DNA of 64,000 nucleotides from Sphingomonas pokkalii (GTDB lineage Bacteria; Pseudomonadota; Alphaproteobacteria; Sphingomonadales; Sphingomonadaceae). The notes beneath the pieces are model-generated. The model was not told the origin of the DNA. It saw only the letters and a program-made list of their open reading frames with translations, and did no database searches. This document shows, one piece after another, positions 38,540 through 47,356 of this stretch. The translations under genes were made by a program, and so were the position numbers. Location: assembly GCF_003096275.1 (NCBI RefSeq), contig NZ_QENQ01000001.1, forward strand, positions 3,742,009 through 3,806,008, read 5' to 3'. Position 1 is the stretch's first letter. Each line of letters begins with the position of its first letter.

Positions 38540-38645
38540 CATTGGTCTCGCCTGAACCGTGACCGGTTCCGCCTGCGCCATGGCCTCTCGGCCAAGTATG
38601 TTGACGCGGGCGCGCGGCGCGATGCGCCGGTGGCTACTCCCCAGA
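38540..38645 (-). promoter_or_regulatory. yybP-ykoY manganese riboswitch
   Basis: Read on the minus strand, the leader begins with GGGGAGTAGCC (38642-38632). After a GC-rich stem-loop it continues GTCAACATACTTGGCC, then GAACCGGTCACGGTTC as a hairpin and GGCGAGACC (38553-38545). These are the conserved blocks of the yybP-ykoY class, GGGGAGUAG and GUCAACAUACUCG, which together bind Mn2+. The downstream gene is a GDT1-type Mn transporter, the classic partner. Mn2+ binding should raise expression, probably through translation initiation, since no obvious intrinsic terminator follows. Confidence 0.9.
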
Positions 38646-38762
38646 TGACTGGCATTGCCTAGCGATTGCTGCGCAAGTTTGCAACAGACGAGTGGTGGCG
38701 GAGGAAGAAGCAATCGCCGCTTGGAATCCGATGCCGAAGCGGGCTAATCCTTCGCTGTGCCG

Positions 38763-39482
38763 ATGCTTCATGCCCTCGCCAATCCGGCGCGCTTCCTCAA
38801 GATCGCCCGGCCGCTGACGCCTGCTCTGTTCTGGGGCGGCCTCGCGCTGACCTTGTTCGGCGCCTGGGCTGGCCTCACGCAGACGCCCGCCGACTATCTG
38901 CAGAAGGACAGCGTGCGCATCCTCTACATCCATGTGCCGACCGCCTGGCTTGGCATGGGCGGATGGAGTGGGCTGGCCGTGGCTTGCCTCAGCTATCTGA
39001 TCTGGCGGCATCCGCTGGCGATCGTTGCCGCGCGTGCGACGGCGCCGGTCGGGGCGGTGTTCGCCGCCTTGTGCCTGATTACCGGATCGATCTGGGGTCG
39101 ACCTACCTGGGGCACCTGGTGGGAATGGGACGGGCGGTTGACCAGCATGTTGCTGTTGTTCTTCGTCTATATCGCCTGGATCGCGCTCGCGCGCGCCGAT
39201 GCCGAACGGGGTGGCGACGGGCGCATTCCGGCACTCTTCGGGGTCGCGGGAACGGTGCTATTGCCTATCATTCGCTATTCGGTGGTGTGGTGGAACACGC
39301 TGCACCAGGGGGAGAGCATCGGGATCACCCGCAGCAGCATCGATGGGTCGATGCTCTGGCCGCTGTGGTTCACACTTTCCGGCTTCAGCCTTTTGTTCTG
39401 CGGGATCGTGCTGATGCGGATGCGCGCCCTGCTTGCGCAGCAGAAGGTCGAGGCACGATTGCGGCGGAGGGCCGCGCAATGA
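38763..39482 (+). CDS. ccmC: Heme exporter/cytochrome c biogenesis protein CcmC
   Basis: A 239-residue inner-membrane protein with six helices that binds heme in the periplasm and loads it onto CcmE. The tryptophan-rich WWD-type segment is RPTWGTWWEWDGRLTSM. The heme-ligand histidines are in YIHVPTAWLGM and NTLHQGESI. The start is ATG 38763, with GTG 38757 two codons earlier as an alternative; neither has a strong ribosome binding site. It is the first gene of a ccmCDEFGHI run, and ccmAB is not in the window. Its stop overlaps the start of ccmD. Confidence 0.96.
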   Translation: MLHALANPARFLKIARPLTPALFWGGLALTLFGAWAGLTQTPADYLQKDSVRILYIHVPTAWLGMGGWSGLAVACLSYLIWRHPLAIVAARATAPVGAVFAALCLITGSIWGRPTWGTWWEWDGRLTSMLLLFFVYIAWIALARADAERGGDGRIPALFGVAGTVLLPIIRYSVVWWNTLHQGESIGITRSSIDGSMLWPLWFTLSGFSLLFCGIVLMRMRALLAQQKVEARLRRRAAQ

Positions 39483-39610
39483 ACCATTGGTGGTTCGTCA
39501 CCGCGGCCTATGTCGTCGCGGCGATCGGCACGGGCGGCATTGCCGCGGCGAGCTGGTGGGCAATGCGCCGCGCCGAAGCGGCCGCCGACGCGCTGGGGCG
39601 CCGCCGGTGA
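39479..39610 (+). CDS. ccmD: Heme exporter protein CcmD
   Basis: 43 residues, too short for many gene finders. One transmembrane helix (WWFVTAAYVVAAIGTGGIAA) is followed by a basic cytoplasmic tail ending GRRR. The ATG overlaps the ccmC stop by four bases, and its own stop overlaps the GTG of ccmE. CcmD assists release of holo-CcmE from CcmC and the CcmAB ABC transporter. Identification rests on length, topology and position; the sequence is not otherwise diagnostic. Confidence 0.88.
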   Translation: MNHWWFVTAAYVVAAIGTGGIAAASWWAMRRAEAAADALGRRR

Positions 39611-40041
39611 AGGCCAAGCACCAACGGCTCACGCTTGGAATATTGGCGGTGGTGGCGATCCTCGGCGCGGCGTTGCTGGCGCTGTCCGCGCTCAAGGACC
39701 AGGCGGCGTTTTTCTACGCGCCGGGTGACGTTGCCGGAAAGCCCTTGCCGCTCGGCAAGGCAGTGCGGCTGGGCGGCATGGTCGAGAAGGGCTCGTTGAT
39801 CCGCGCAAAGGATGGCGTGTCGATCGGCTTCAAGGTGACCGATGGCAAGGCGGTGGTGCCGGTGCGCTTCCGCGGCGTGACGCCGGACCTGTTCCGCGAG
39901 GGATCGGGCGTTGTTGCCGAAGGCCAGTTCCAGCCCGACGGCAGCTTCGCCGCCGATAATCTGCTCGCCAAGCATGACGAGCGTTACATGCCGCCGCAGA
40001 TGGCGGGGAAGATGCACAAGAGCGAGTCTCTGGAGCCATGA
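39607..40041 (+). CDS. ccmE: Cytochrome c maturation heme chaperone CcmE
   Basis: A 144-residue periplasmic heme chaperone anchored by an N-terminal helix (LTLGILAVVAILGAALLAL). It has a GTG start in a GTGA overlap with ccmD. The OB-fold body includes AAFFYAPGDV and RLGGMVEKGSL. His123 in LLAKHDERYMPP is the covalent heme-binding residue, with Tyr127 completing the HxxxY motif. It passes heme to CcmF. Its stop overlaps the ccmF start by four bases. Confidence 0.97.
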   Translation: MKAKHQRLTLGILAVVAILGAALLALSALKDQAAFFYAPGDVAGKPLPLGKAVRLGGMVEKGSLIRAKDGVSIGFKVTDGKAVVPVRFRGVTPDLFREGSGVVAEGQFQPDGSFAADNLLAKHDERYMPPQMAGKMHKSESLEP

Positions 40042-41963
40042 TCGCCGAAGCCGGGCTTGCGGCGCTGTGGCTTGCCACCGCCTTCGCCATCGCCCAGCTG
40101 ATGCTGGGCGCCGCCGCCGCGCGCGCGGGCGATGCGGCGATGATGCTTGCCGGGGTACGCAGGATCGCGCTGCTGCAGGCGGTGTTTGCGCTGGGGGCGT
40201 TCCTGATCCTGATCCGTCTGTTCGCCACGTCGGACATGTCCGTGCTGCTGGTGGCGCAGAACAGCCATTCGCTGAAGCCGATGCTCTACAAGATCGCCGG
40301 CGCCTGGGGGAACCATGAAGGCTCGATGCTCCTCTGGGTAACCGTGCTGGCGGTCGCAGGGGCCGGGGTTTCGCTGTTCGAGCGACGGCTCGCCGCGGGG
40401 ACGCTGGCGGCGACCCTGGCCGCGCAGGCCGCGATCGCGATCGGCTTCTACGCGTTCCTCGCCTTCGCTTCGAACCCCTTCGCACGGCTGAATCCGGCGC
40501 CGGCGGACGGGCAGGGGCTCAACCCGCTGCTGCAGGATCCCGGCCTCGCCTTCCATCCGCCGACGCTGTATCTCGGCTATGTCGGCCTTTCGGTGGCGTT
40601 CAGTTTCGCGGTCGCCGCGCTGTTGATGCGCGATGTCGGCCCCGCCTTCGCCAAGGCGATGCGGCCCTGGGTGCTGGGGGCGTGGATCTTCCTCACCATC
40701 GGCATCACCGCCGGCAGCTACTGGGCCTATTACGAGCTCGGCTGGGGCGGCTGGTGGTTCTGGGATCCGGTGGAGAATGCCTCGCTGATGCCCTGGCTCG
40801 CGGCGACCGCGCTGCTCCACTCGGTGAACGTGCTGGCCACGCGCGATGGCCTGCGTGCCTGGACGCTGATGCTGGCCGTGGTGGCCTTTTCCATGTCGAT
40901 GGTCGGCACCTTCCTGGTCCGCTCGGGCATTTTGGTGAGCGTCCACGCCTTTGCGGTGGATCCGACGCGCGGCAGTTTCCTGCTCGCGCTGCTCGGCCTC
41001 TATATCGGCGGGGCGCTGGCGCTGTTCGGGGCGCGGGTGGGCACGGTGACCCAGGGCGCGACCTTCCAGCTGATCAGCCGCGAGGCGGCGCTGGTGCTCA
41101 ACAACCTGCTGCTCAGCGTGATCCTTGGCGTGGTGCTGATCGGCACGCTCTATCCGCTGGTGGCGCAGGCGATGGGCGTGCAGCTTTCGATCGGCGCGCC
41201 GTTCTTCGAGAAGACCGCAGTGCCGATCGCGCTCGCCTTGGTCGCGGGAACGGCGGCGGGGCCGCTGCTGCGCTGGCGCAAGGATTCGGCGCAGGCGCTG
41301 CTTTCGCGCCTGACCATTCCGGTCGCGATCACCGGCGTCTCCTTCGCGTTGTTCTTCGCGCTTTCCGGCGGCGATTCGCCGATCGCCGTGGTCGTCCTTG
41401 CCCTCGCCTTCGGGCTTGCCGCTGCCAGTGTCGCGCCGCTGTGGAAACGCAAGCTGCGCCGCACGCCGCTGCCGATCTGGGGAATGGTGGTGGCGCATCT
41501 CGGCATCGCGGTGAGCCTTGCCGGCATGGCGGCCGATACGCTGTTCAAGCAGGAACGTCTGGCGGCGGTGGCGGTTGGCGATGCCCTGCACGTCGGCCCC
41601 TTCAAGGTTCTGCTGGCGGACGTGCGCCCGACAGTGGGGCCGAACTGGTCCGCGATGGAGGCGCGGTTGCGGGTACAGCGCGGTACATCCGCGCCATTCG
41701 AACTCACGCCGCAGCAGCGCTTCTTCTCCAGCCCGCCGACCAACACGAGCGAGGCGGCGATCGTCACGCTGTGGGATGGGCAGGTCTATACGGTGCTGGG
41801 GGCGCCGGATGGGGCGGGGCGCTGGCAGCTGCGGCTGTGGTGGAAGCCGTTCGTGACGTTGATCTGGGCCGGCGGCGGCCTGGTCGCGCTGGGTGGCCTG
41901 ATCGCGCTGGCGGGGCGGCTTCGCAGCGGCTGGCGTGCAGCGCGCGAGGAAGCATGGGCATGA
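40038..41963 (+). CDS. ccmF: Cytochrome c heme lyase subunit CcmF
   Basis: A 641-residue polytopic membrane protein that, with CcmH, ligates heme from CcmE to apocytochrome CxxCH motifs in the periplasm. The hallmark WWD domain is GWGGWWFWDPVENASLMPWL. Heme-coordinating histidines lie in GNHEGSMLLWV, FHPPTLYLGYVG and LLHSVNVLAT. The length is typical of CcmF. ATGA overlap with ccmE and overlap with ccmG downstream show a single transcript. Confidence 0.98.
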   Translation: MIAEAGLAALWLATAFAIAQLMLGAAAARAGDAAMMLAGVRRIALLQAVFALGAFLILIRLFATSDMSVLLVAQNSHSLKPMLYKIAGAWGNHEGSMLLWVTVLAVAGAGVSLFERRLAAGTLAATLAAQAAIAIGFYAFLAFASNPFARLNPAPADGQGLNPLLQDPGLAFHPPTLYLGYVGLSVAFSFAVAALLMRDVGPAFAKAMRPWVLGAWIFLTIGITAGSYWAYYELGWGGWWFWDPVENASLMPWLAATALLHSVNVLATRDGLRAWTLMLAVVAFSMSMVGTFLVRSGILVSVHAFAVDPTRGSFLLALLGLYIGGALALFGARVGTVTQGATFQLISREAALVLNNLLLSVILGVVLIGTLYPLVAQAMGVQLSIGAPFFEKTAVPIALALVAGTAAGPLLRWRKDSAQALLSRLTIPVAITGVSFALFFALSGGDSPIAVVVLALAFGLAAASVAPLWKRKLRRTPLPIWGMVVAHLGIAVSLAGMAADTLFKQERLAAVAVGDALHVGPFKVLLADVRPTVGPNWSAMEARLRVQRGTSAPFELTPQQRFFSSPPTNTSEAAIVTLWDGQVYTVLGAPDGAGRWQLRLWWKPFVTLIWAGGGLVALGGLIALAGRLRSGWRAAREEAWA

Positions 41964-42487
41964 AGAAGCTGCTGATCTGGCTGCCGCTGGGGTTGTTCGT
42001 GATCGTGTTCGCGCTGGTCGTGAACGGGCTGATCGAGCCGAGTGACCGGCTGGTGCGATCGGCGATGGTCGGCAAGCCGTTGCCGGCGCTGCGCCTGCCG
42101 CCGTTGCTCCCCGACAAGGACGGCATCGATACCAGCGCCACCCGCAGCGGCAAGCCGCGCATGCTCAACGTGTTCGCCAGTTGGTGCATCCCGTGCGTGG
42201 CCGAAGCGCCGCAGCTGATGAAGCTGAAACAGGCCGGGGCTGAGATCGACGCCATCGCCGTTCGCGACACCACTGGCGATGTGCAGGCGTTCCTGGCACG
42301 GAACGGCGATCCTTATACCCGGATCGGCGACGATCGGGCGATGCGGGCGCAACTGTCGCTCGGCTCCTCGGGCGTACCGGAAACCTTCGTGATCGATTCG
42401 CGCGGGGTGATCGTCGACCAGCATATCGGCGATATCCGCGCGGAGGACGTGCCGAAGCTGCTCGCGGCGCTGGAGAAGGCCAAATGA
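41954..42487 (+). CDS. ccmG: Thiol:disulfide interchange protein CcmG/DsbE
   Basis: A 177-residue membrane-anchored periplasmic thioredoxin that reduces apocytochrome c or CcmH. The N-terminal helix is LLIWLPLGLFVIVFALVV. The thioredoxin active site FASWCIPC has Cys78 and Cys81, with Ile where WCVPC is more usual. The GVPETFVID loop with cis-Pro follows. ATG 41954 follows GAGGA, and a second ATG at 41960 is possible. The gene overlaps both neighbours by a few bases. Confidence 0.97.
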   Translation: MGMKKLLIWLPLGLFVIVFALVVNGLIEPSDRLVRSAMVGKPLPALRLPPLLPDKDGIDTSATRSGKPRMLNVFASWCIPCVAEAPQLMKLKQAGAEIDAIAVRDTTGDVQAFLARNGDPYTRIGDDRAMRAQLSLGSSGVPETFVIDSRGVIVDQHIGDIRAEDVPKLLAALEKAK

Positions 42488-42888
42488 GGCGGGGGCTGTT
42501 CTGCCTGCTCCTCATCGCGGGGGCAGCACATGCCGATTCCAGCCTGCCGCCGTCGCCGCTGGCCTATACCCAGCTTGCCGACCCCGCGCAGGAAGCCGAA
42601 GCCAAGGCGTTGATGGAGACGCTGCGTTGCCTGGTCTGCCAAGGCCAGTCGATCGCCGATAGCGATGCCGATATGGCCGGCGAGATGCGCGCGCTCGTTC
42701 GCCAGCGCATCGCGGCAGGCGAGCGGCCCGCGCGGGTCCGCCAGTGGCTGATCGAGCGCTATGGCGACTATGTTACCTATGATCCCCCCTTCAGCTGGGT
42801 CACGGCGCCGCTTTGGATCGCGCCCCTCGCGCTGCTCGGCATCGGCGTGCTGATCGCGCGACGCCTGTTCCGGCGGAGGCAGGCGTGA
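42484..42888 (+). CDS. ccmH: Cytochrome c maturation protein CcmH (CcmL/CycL type)
   Basis: 134 residues with a signal peptide ending AAHAD. The redox motif LRCLVCQGQSI (Cys49, Cys52) is the family signature for reducing apocytochrome disulfides. One C-terminal anchor helix follows (PLWIAPLALLGIGVLI). This is the short alphaproteobacterial form; the TPR half is encoded separately by the next gene. It overlaps ccmG and ccmI. Confidence 0.97.
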   Translation: MRRGLFCLLLIAGAAHADSSLPPSPLAYTQLADPAQEAEAKALMETLRCLVCQGQSIADSDADMAGEMRALVRQRIAAGERPARVRQWLIERYGDYVTYDPPFSWVTAPLWIAPLALLGIGVLIARRLFRRRQA

Positions 42889-43538
42889 TGGGCTGGCTGG
42901 TCTTTGCCGGCATGGCGCTGGCCGGAATCGCGTTATTGCTGGGCGCTCGCTTCCCCTGGCGGTTCTGGACCCTGCCGGCGATGGCGGTGATGCTGGCCGC
43001 CGCCGGCTACGCCTGGCAGGGGTATCCCAGCCTGGCGGGGAAGCCGGCAGAGGGGACGGAGAGCGTCCGCCCGCTCGATCCCGACCTGATCGCGGTGCGC
43101 GAGGCGATGTTCGGGCGCTTCAATTTCGATTATAGCTATTTCATGGCCGCCGACGCGATGACGCGGGCCGGTGCCCTGCGGCTTGCGGCGACGGTGATGC
43201 TGGGTGGGGTACGCAAGGCGCCAGGCGATGTCGGGCTCTGGTGCGGCCTTGGCCTCGCGCTCGCCGAGCATGACGGCGAGCAGCTTTCGCCTGCCGCGCG
43301 CTACGCCTTCGACAAGGCCGCAGAATTGGGGCCGAGCCATCCGGGGCCGCCCTTCTTCCTGGGGGTCGCGCTGGCGCGATCGGGGGATGTGGCGGCGGCG
43401 CGCCTGGCATGGGGCGCCGCGTTGAAACGCGTTCCGAAGGATGCAAGCTACCGCGACGACATGGTGAATGTGATGCTGACGCTTGATCCGGCGTTGGCCG
43501 AAGCGGCGCGGCTGGCGCCGTCCGCTCCGGCCAACTGA
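42888..43538 (+). CDS. ccmI: CcmI-like TPR protein of cytochrome c maturation
   Basis: 216 residues with two N-terminal hydrophobic segments and a periplasmic TPR-like region (GDVGLWCGLGLALAEHDGEQ, then FFLGVALARSGDVAAARLAW). CcmI presents apocytochrome to the CcmFH heme lyase. Compared with rhizobial or Rhodobacter CcmI (over 350 residues) it is short, containing roughly three TPR units. Position as the last gene of the ccm run, overlapping ccmH by one base, is the main evidence. It ends six bases before the convergent ald gene. Confidence 0.85.
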   Translation: MGWLVFAGMALAGIALLLGARFPWRFWTLPAMAVMLAAAGYAWQGYPSLAGKPAEGTESVRPLDPDLIAVREAMFGRFNFDYSYFMAADAMTRAGALRLAATVMLGGVRKAPGDVGLWCGLGLALAEHDGEQLSPAARYAFDKAAELGPSHPGPPFFLGVALARSGDVAAARLAWGAALKRVPKDASYRDDMVNVMLTLDPALAEAARLAPSAPAN

Positions 43539-43543
43539 TCGGG

Positions 43544-44650
43544 TCAGCCGGCCCAGGCTTCGAACGGCAGGTCGAGCGCTTCGGCCACCGCCTGGTGACG
43601 GATCTTGCCGCCAGAGACGTTGAGGCCGTTGGCGAGGTGACGATCCGCCTGCATCGCCGCTTCCGCGCCGTGGTTGGCAAGCTTCAGCACGAACGGCAGC
43701 GTCGCGTTGTTGAGCGCGAAGGCGGAGGTACGCGCGACCGCGCCGGGCATGTTCGCCACGCAATAGTGGATCACGCCATCGATCTCGAACACGGGATCGT
43801 CATGGGTGGTCGCGCGGCTGGTCTCGAAGCAGCCGCCCTGGTCGATCGCGATGTCGACCAGCACCGAACCGCGCATCATCGTCTTGAGCATGTCGCGGGT
43901 GACGAGCTTCGGCGCCGCGGCACCCGGCACCAGCACCGCGCCGATCACCACCTGCGAAGTGCGCACCGCCTCGGCGATCGCGGCCTTGCTGGCATAGGCG
44001 GTCTTGATCTGGCTGCCGAAATGCATGTCGAGCTCGGCCAGGCGCTCGTTGTTGATGTCGTAGATCGTCACGTCGGCGCGCTGGCCGGTCGCCATCTGCG
44101 CAGCGTTGATGCCCGATACGCCGCCGCCGAGGATCGCGACCTTGCACGGCGCCACGCCGGGAACGCCGCCAAGCAGCTCGCCGCGGCCGCCCTGTTCCTT
44201 CTCGAGATAGTGCGAGGCGACCTGGACCGACATGCGACCGGCGACTTCGCTCATCGGCTTGAGCAGGGGGAGGGCGCCCGAGTTCGACGTCACCGTCTCA
44301 TAGGCGATGCAGGTGGCGCCCGACTGGATAAGGCCTTCGGCCTGCGGCTTGTCGGCGGCGAGGTGGAGATAGGTGAAGAGCAGGTGGCGCGGCTCGAGCA
44401 GGGCGATTTCCTGCTGCTGCGGCTCCTTCACCTTCACGATCATGTCCGAATTGGCGAAGACGGTCTTGGCATCCGGCGCGATCTGCGCGCCGACGGCGGT
44501 ATAGGCGGCATCGTCGAAGTCGATGCCCATGCCGGCCTTGGTTTCAACCAGCACCTGATGGCCGGCATGGACCAGTTCCGCCACCGAGGCGGGCGTGAGG
44601 CCGACGCGATATTCGTGGTTCTTGATTTCCTTGGGAACGCCGATGCGCAT
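43544..44650 (-). CDS. ald: Alanine dehydrogenase
   Basis: A 368-residue NAD-dependent enzyme interconverting L-alanine and pyruvate plus ammonia. It begins MRIGVPKEIKNHEYRVGLTP, the family N-terminus with the substrate-binding Arg15. It contains VKVKEPQ (Lys75 region), YLHLAADK (catalytic His96 region), the Rossmann fingerprint VAILGGGVSGINAAQMA and VDIAIDQGGCFETSRATTHD. AGGAGAG lies seven bases upstream of ATG 44650. It diverges from an Lrp/AsnC-type regulator with phased operator-like sites between them, so alanine-responsive control is likely. Confidence 0.97.
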   Translation of the reverse strand: MRIGVPKEIKNHEYRVGLTPASVAELVHAGHQVLVETKAGMGIDFDDAAYTAVGAQIAPDAKTVFANSDMIVKVKEPQQQEIALLEPRHLLFTYLHLAADKPQAEGLIQSGATCIAYETVTSNSGALPLLKPMSEVAGRMSVQVASHYLEKEQGGRGELLGGVPGVAPCKVAILGGGVSGINAAQMATGQRADVTIYDINNERLAELDMHFGSQIKTAYASKAAIAEAVRTSQVVIGAVLVPGAAAPKLVTRDMLKTMMRGSVLVDIAIDQGGCFETSRATTHDDPVFEIDGVIHYCVANMPGAVARTSAFALNNATLPFVLKLANHGAEAAMQADRHLANGLNVSGGKIRHQAVAEALDLPFEAWAG

Positions 44651-44710
44651 GGGAAACTCTCCTAAGTTCAGGTGGGCGGGAACATAGCGCGAAGGCGGGG
44701 CGCAAATCCC

Positions 44711-44786
44711 TGCAAAGATCGTCTTGCGATATCCGCGTTTTCGCATGAATATTGCGGATTCAAACAGATTACGCAAAGATCATGCG
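44711..44786. promoter_or_regulatory. Three evenly spaced operator-like sites between ald and the Lrp-type gene
   Basis: Three inverted repeats lie in the 138-base gap: GCAAAGATCGTCTTGC (44712-44727), CGCATGAATATTGCG (44742-44756) and CGCAAAGATCATGCG (44772-44786). Their centres are 29.5 and 30 bases apart, close to three helical turns, as expected for DNA wrapped on an Lrp/AsnC octamer. The third ends two bases before the regulator's start codon, which would allow autoregulation. Confidence 0.65.
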
Positions 44787-44788
44787 CG

Positions 44789-45256
44789 ATGGATCGAATC
44801 GACACAGAAATTCTGAAATCGCTCGCCGCCGATGCGCGCGCCTCCGTAAGTCAGGTGGCGGCGACCGTGGGCCTTTCCCAATCGGCCTGTACGCGCAGGA
44901 TCCAGGCGCTGGAGGCCAATGGTCTCATCCGTGGCTATGGCGCCCGGCTGGGGCATCGGCGCCTGGGCTTTCGGGTAACCGCACTGGTGGACATCACCCT
45001 GGGGACCCAGGTCGAGGAGGACCTTGCCCAGTTCGAAGCGGCGGTGGGGCGAATCGATGGCGTGGTGGAATGTGCGCTGGTTTCGGGCGGGCAGGATTAC
45101 CGGCTCAAGATTCTCTGCCGCGATCTCGACGATTATGAGCGATTGCATCGCGAACAACTGGGCCGGTTGCCCGGAGTCGTGACGATCAACAGCAGCTTCG
45201 TCTTGCGCGAGGTGCCGACGCGGGGGGAAGCCGACGCATTATTTGCCAGCCCATAG
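44789..45256 (+). CDS. Lrp/AsnC family transcriptional regulator, probable regulator of ald
   Basis: 155 residues. The N-terminal winged helix-turn-helix is VSQVAATVGLSQSACTRRIQ and the C-terminal RAM (alpha/beta ligand-binding) domain contains VVECALVSGGQDYRLKILC. It starts MDRIDTEILKSLAADARAS, the standard family opening. No good ribosome binding site precedes ATG 44789, partly because the third operator-like repeat is there; leaderless or weak translation is possible. It is divergent from ald, the arrangement of AldR/PutR-type regulators. Confidence 0.92.
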   Translation: MDRIDTEILKSLAADARASVSQVAATVGLSQSACTRRIQALEANGLIRGYGARLGHRRLGFRVTALVDITLGTQVEEDLAQFEAAVGRIDGVVECALVSGGQDYRLKILCRDLDDYERLHREQLGRLPGVVTINSSFVLREVPTRGEADALFASP

Positions 45257-45316
45257 CGAATAATGCCCGTTTTGGAACGTACCGTGCGCTGATGCGTCTC
45301 CTACCCCCTGACAGTG

Positions 45317-47356
45317 ATGTTGATAGGGCATGTTGCACATGCTAACGGCCCGCATCCTGATGATGATGAGAACACAGGTCTCTATGGCCAGGTCGGTTCG
45401 CTCCCTTCAGCGTCAGTCGCAACGGTGACCACCGTTGTGACCGGAGACGCTGCCGCGCTCCCCTCCGATTCGGAACCATTGGGCGATCATGGCCACGGCC
45501 ATGACGCGACGTGGAAACTCGCGCTCGGTGCCATCGGCATCGTGTTCGGCGACATCGGCACCAGCCCGCTCTATGCGTTTCGTGAGACCTTCGCGAACGA
45601 GCATCACGAACTGCCGCTCGACACGCCGCATGTGCTGGGCGCGATCAGCCTGATGTTCTGGTCGATGATGGTGGTGGTGACGCTGAAATACGTGACCATC
45701 ATCATGCGGGCGGACAATAAGGGCGAAGGCGGCAGCTTGGCGCTTCTGGCGCTGATTTCCGGTCGTGGCGGCCAGCGCCGCTGGACCCAGGGGATCGTAT
45801 TGCTGGGCGTGTTCGCCACCGCATTGTTCTATGGCGATTCGATGATCACGCCGGCCGTGTCGGTGCTGTCGGCGGTGGAGGGCCTGGCGGTGGCTGCGCC
45901 CGGCTTCCACCGGCTCGTGGTGCCGATCGCGGTCGTGATCCTGGTGTTGCTGTTCTCGATCCAGCGAACCGGCACCGCGCGCGTGGGCACGTTCTTCGGC
46001 CCGGTGATGATGCTGTATTTCCTGGTCATCTCCACGCTGGGCGTGATCAGCGTGGTGCAGACGCCGTACATCCTCCAGGCATTCTCACCGCACCATGCGG
46101 TACATTTCTTCACGCTCGATCCGCTGCGCGGCTTCCTGGCGCTGGGATCGATCGTGCTGGCCGTGACCGGTGCGGAGGCGCTGTACGCCGATATGGGCCA
46201 TTTCGGCCGGAAGCCGATTCGGATTTCGTGGCTGTGGTTCGTGCTGCCGGCGCTGATGATGAACTATATGGGGCAGGGCGCGCTGCTGATCCGCGATGCG
46301 GAGGCGCTGCGCAGCCCCTTCTACCTGCTCGCTCCGGAGGCGCTGCGGCTGCCGCTGGTGGGCATCGCCACCGCCGCCGCGATCATCGCCAGCCAGGCGG
46401 TGATCTCCGGGGCCTTCTCGGTCACCCAGCAGGCGATTCAGCTTGGCTTCGTGCCGCGCCTGCGGATCGATCATACCAGCGCCGCCACCGCCGGGCAGAT
46501 CTACATCCCGATCATCAACTGGGCGCTGATGATCATGGTGATCCTGCTGGTGCTGACCTTCCAGACCTCGTCCAACCTGACGGCGGCCTATGGCATCGCC
46601 GTCACCGGCGCGATGCTGATCGACAATTGCCTGCTCGCGGTCGTGTTGTTCAACCTGTGGCACTGGAAGAAGCGCTACGCCATCCCGCTGCTGACCATTT
46701 TCTTCGCTGTCGACCTTGCCTATTTCGCGGCCAACCTGACCAAGGTGCCCGATGGCGGCTGGTTCCCGCTGATGGTGGGCTTCCTCGTCTTCACCCTGCT
46801 CACGACATGGGCGAAGGGGCGCAAGCTGATGATCGCCCGGCTGCGCGAAAGCGCGATGCCGGTGCAGATCTTCATCGAATCGGCCGCCAATGCCGCCACC
46901 CGCGTGCGGGGTACGGCGGTGTTCATGACGTCGACCCCCGATGGCGTACCGCACGCGCTGCTTCATAATCTGAAGCATAACAAGGTGCTGCACGATCGCG
47001 TGATCCTGCTGACGGTGAAGATCAGCGACGTGCCCTATGTGCCTGAGGAAAAGCGCATGATCGTGGAGGATCTGGGCAAGGGCTTCCACCGCATGATCCT
47101 CTATTATGGTTTCATGCAGGAGGCAGACGTGCCGGCGGCGCTGAAATCCGTCGATGCGTGCGGGGCCGAGTTCAAGATGATGGAGACCAGCTTCTTCCTC
47201 GCGCGCCAGACGCTGCTGCCCTCCTCCCGTCCGGGCATGATGATCTGGCGCGAGAAACTGTTCGCCTGGATGCTGCGCAACGCAGAAAGCGCGATGGAGT
47301 TCTTCCGCCTGCCCACCAATCGCGTGGTCGAACTGGGCAGTCAGGTCGAGATTTGA
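45317..47356 (+). CDS. kup: Low-affinity potassium transporter Kup
   Basis: A 679-residue K+/H+ symporter with about 12 helices and a cytosolic C-terminal domain. The family signature LGAIGIVFGDIGTSPLYAFR opens the first helix. GALLIRDAEALRSPFYLLAP and SQAVISGAFSVTQQAIQLGF are also diagnostic. The N-terminus before residue ~65 is a variable acidic/His-rich extension (HGHGHDATWK), and the true start within it is uncertain: ATG 45317 is used, with the preceding GTG 45314 and downstream GTGs as options. The stop codon overlaps the start of the 2H phosphoesterase gene. Confidence 0.95.
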   Translation: MLIGHVAHANGPHPDDDENTGLYGQVGSLPSASVATVTTVVTGDAAALPSDSEPLGDHGHGHDATWKLALGAIGIVFGDIGTSPLYAFRETFANEHHELPLDTPHVLGAISLMFWSMMVVVTLKYVTIIMRADNKGEGGSLALLALISGRGGQRRWTQGIVLLGVFATALFYGDSMITPAVSVLSAVEGLAVAAPGFHRLVVPIAVVILVLLFSIQRTGTARVGTFFGPVMMLYFLVISTLGVISVVQTPYILQAFSPHHAVHFFTLDPLRGFLALGSIVLAVTGAEALYADMGHFGRKPIRISWLWFVLPALMMNYMGQGALLIRDAEALRSPFYLLAPEALRLPLVGIATAAAIIASQAVISGAFSVTQQAIQLGFVPRLRIDHTSAATAGQIYIPIINWALMIMVILLVLTFQTSSNLTAAYGIAVTGAMLIDNCLLAVVLFNLWHWKKRYAIPLLTIFFAVDLAYFAANLTKVPDGGWFPLMVGFLVFTLLTTWAKGRKLMIARLRESAMPVQIFIESAANAATRVRGTAVFMTSTPDGVPHALLHNLKHNKVLHDRVILLTVKISDVPYVPEEKRMIVEDLGKGFHRMILYYGFMQEADVPAALKSVDACGAEFKMMETSFFLARQTLLPSSRPGMMIWREKLFAWMLRNAESAMEFFRLPTNRVVELGSQVEI

